This document shows, in pieces, positions 6,610-6,855 of a stretch of 6,855 bases of DNA; the first letter of the stretch is position 1; each line of letters begins with the position of its first letter. This DNA is from Planctomycetales bacterium (lineage in GTDB: Bacteria; Planctomycetota; Planctomycetia; Pirellulales; Thermoguttaceae): the NCBI GenBank assembly GCA_007122045.1, contig SKJM01000531.1, forward strand, positions 1-6,855. Reading direction: 5' to 3'. The notes under the pieces were generated by a model. That model did no database searches. It was not told the DNA's origin and saw only the letters and a program-made list of their open reading frames with translations. The position numbers and the translations under genes were made by a program.

Positions 6610-6855
6610 CTAGTCAATTAGGGGTGAACGGTTAATAGCCGGCGCGGTGGCTTGCAAGCACCACCACTTTACGTTACCTATTACGTGTGGGTGGGCATAC
6701 AAAACGTACGCGCCCGCGTCGGCAAGCCGCCGCATCTGGTCGCGGTAGTAGACGGCCTCCTGCCCCGCGGCTTCCGCCCATCGGTGCGGATTGCGGGGCT
6801 CGTAGTCGGCCGAGAAGTCGAGGGCGACAAGATGCTCTTGGCCGGCAATGCCGGT
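6610..6855 (-). CDS. C-terminal fragment of an unrecognised protein, possibly truncated (5' end outside window)
   Basis: On the minus strand the frame is open from the right edge to a TAG at 6612-6610, giving 81 residues without a start codon in the window. The first 50 or so residues (AGQEHLVALDFSADYEP, then RNPHRWAEAAGQEAVYYRDQ and MRRLADAGAYVLYAHPH) have strongly GC-rich third positions and the look of a real soluble alpha/beta protein. I cannot name a family. From about 6705 down to the stop the composition changes abruptly to AT-richer codons and an unstructured tail. The gene may therefore be truncated near 6698, with the last 30 codons being chance read-through. It ends 20 bp from the stop of the convergent NfnB-like gene. 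The plus-strand reading of the same bases is open too, but Arg/Pro-rich in the manner of a shadow frame. Confidence 0.55.
   Translation of the reverse strand, partial: TGIAGQEHLVALDFSADYEPRNPHRWAEAAGQEAVYYRDQMRRLADAGAYVLYAHPHVIGNVKWWCLQATAPAINRSPLID
6646..6665. terminator. Imperfect hairpin after the oxidoreductase operon, possible terminator
   Basis: The sequence GGTGG-CTTGCAAGC-ACCACC can fold as a stem with a small internal bulge around a GCTTGCAAGC palindrome. It starts about 55 nt past the TAA at 6590 and is followed by ACTTTACG, a poor T-run. It is the only hairpin seen downstream of the operon. It also lies inside the doubtful tail of the minus-strand partial frame. Confidence 0.22.

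Overview
The window is high-GC bacterial DNA that looks planctomycetal. The main evidence is a minus-strand gene pair: a LamG-domain protein ending in a VPEP/hydrophobic/RRR (PEP-CTERM) sorting tail, followed by a DUF1559 protein with a type IV pilin-like N-terminus and an H-x9-DG C-terminal motif. DUF1559 proteins are strongly expanded in Planctomycetes. The phylum assignment rests on these families; no marker gene is present.

Layout. Bases 3-335 (+) hold the C-terminal end of an unrecognised protein that begins outside the window. At 332-815 (+) lies the N-terminal part of a DUF4832-type, TIM-barrel glycosidase-like protein. It appears broken at both ends: the natural ATGA start is out of frame, and family-like sequence stops near 815. 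Bases 816-1209 show no convincing gene. The minus-strand pair LamG/PEP-CTERM (3615-2239) and DUF1559 (2205-1210) is separated by 33 nt, has good Shine-Dalgarno sequences and is probably one transcript for surface or secreted proteins. A long divergent intergenic region (3616-4305) holds inverted repeats, a possible -10 box and a potential alternative-pairing leader structure.

On the plus strand, 4306-5151 and 5148-6590 overlap by ATGA. They encode the two subunits of an NfnAB/SudAB-type flavin and iron-sulfur oxidoreductase: a PyrK-like FAD/NAD/[2Fe-2S] subunit, then a GltD/GltA-like FAD/NADPH/2x[4Fe-4S] subunit. In characterised members this pair couples NADH, NADPH and reduced ferredoxin, so it suggests an anaerobic or facultative, ferredoxin-using metabolism. 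At the right edge, a minus-strand partial reading frame (6855-6610) runs convergently towards the oxidoreductase operon. It looks coding only down to about 6698.

The two flanks (363-1209 and 6610-6700) look eroded. The central oxidoreductase operon and the pilin-like/LamG operon look intact. I found no RNA gene, CRISPR array, insertion sequence or clear novel multi-gene system. The most interesting points are the probable electron-bifurcating pair, its structured leader, and the decayed glycosidase-like gene.
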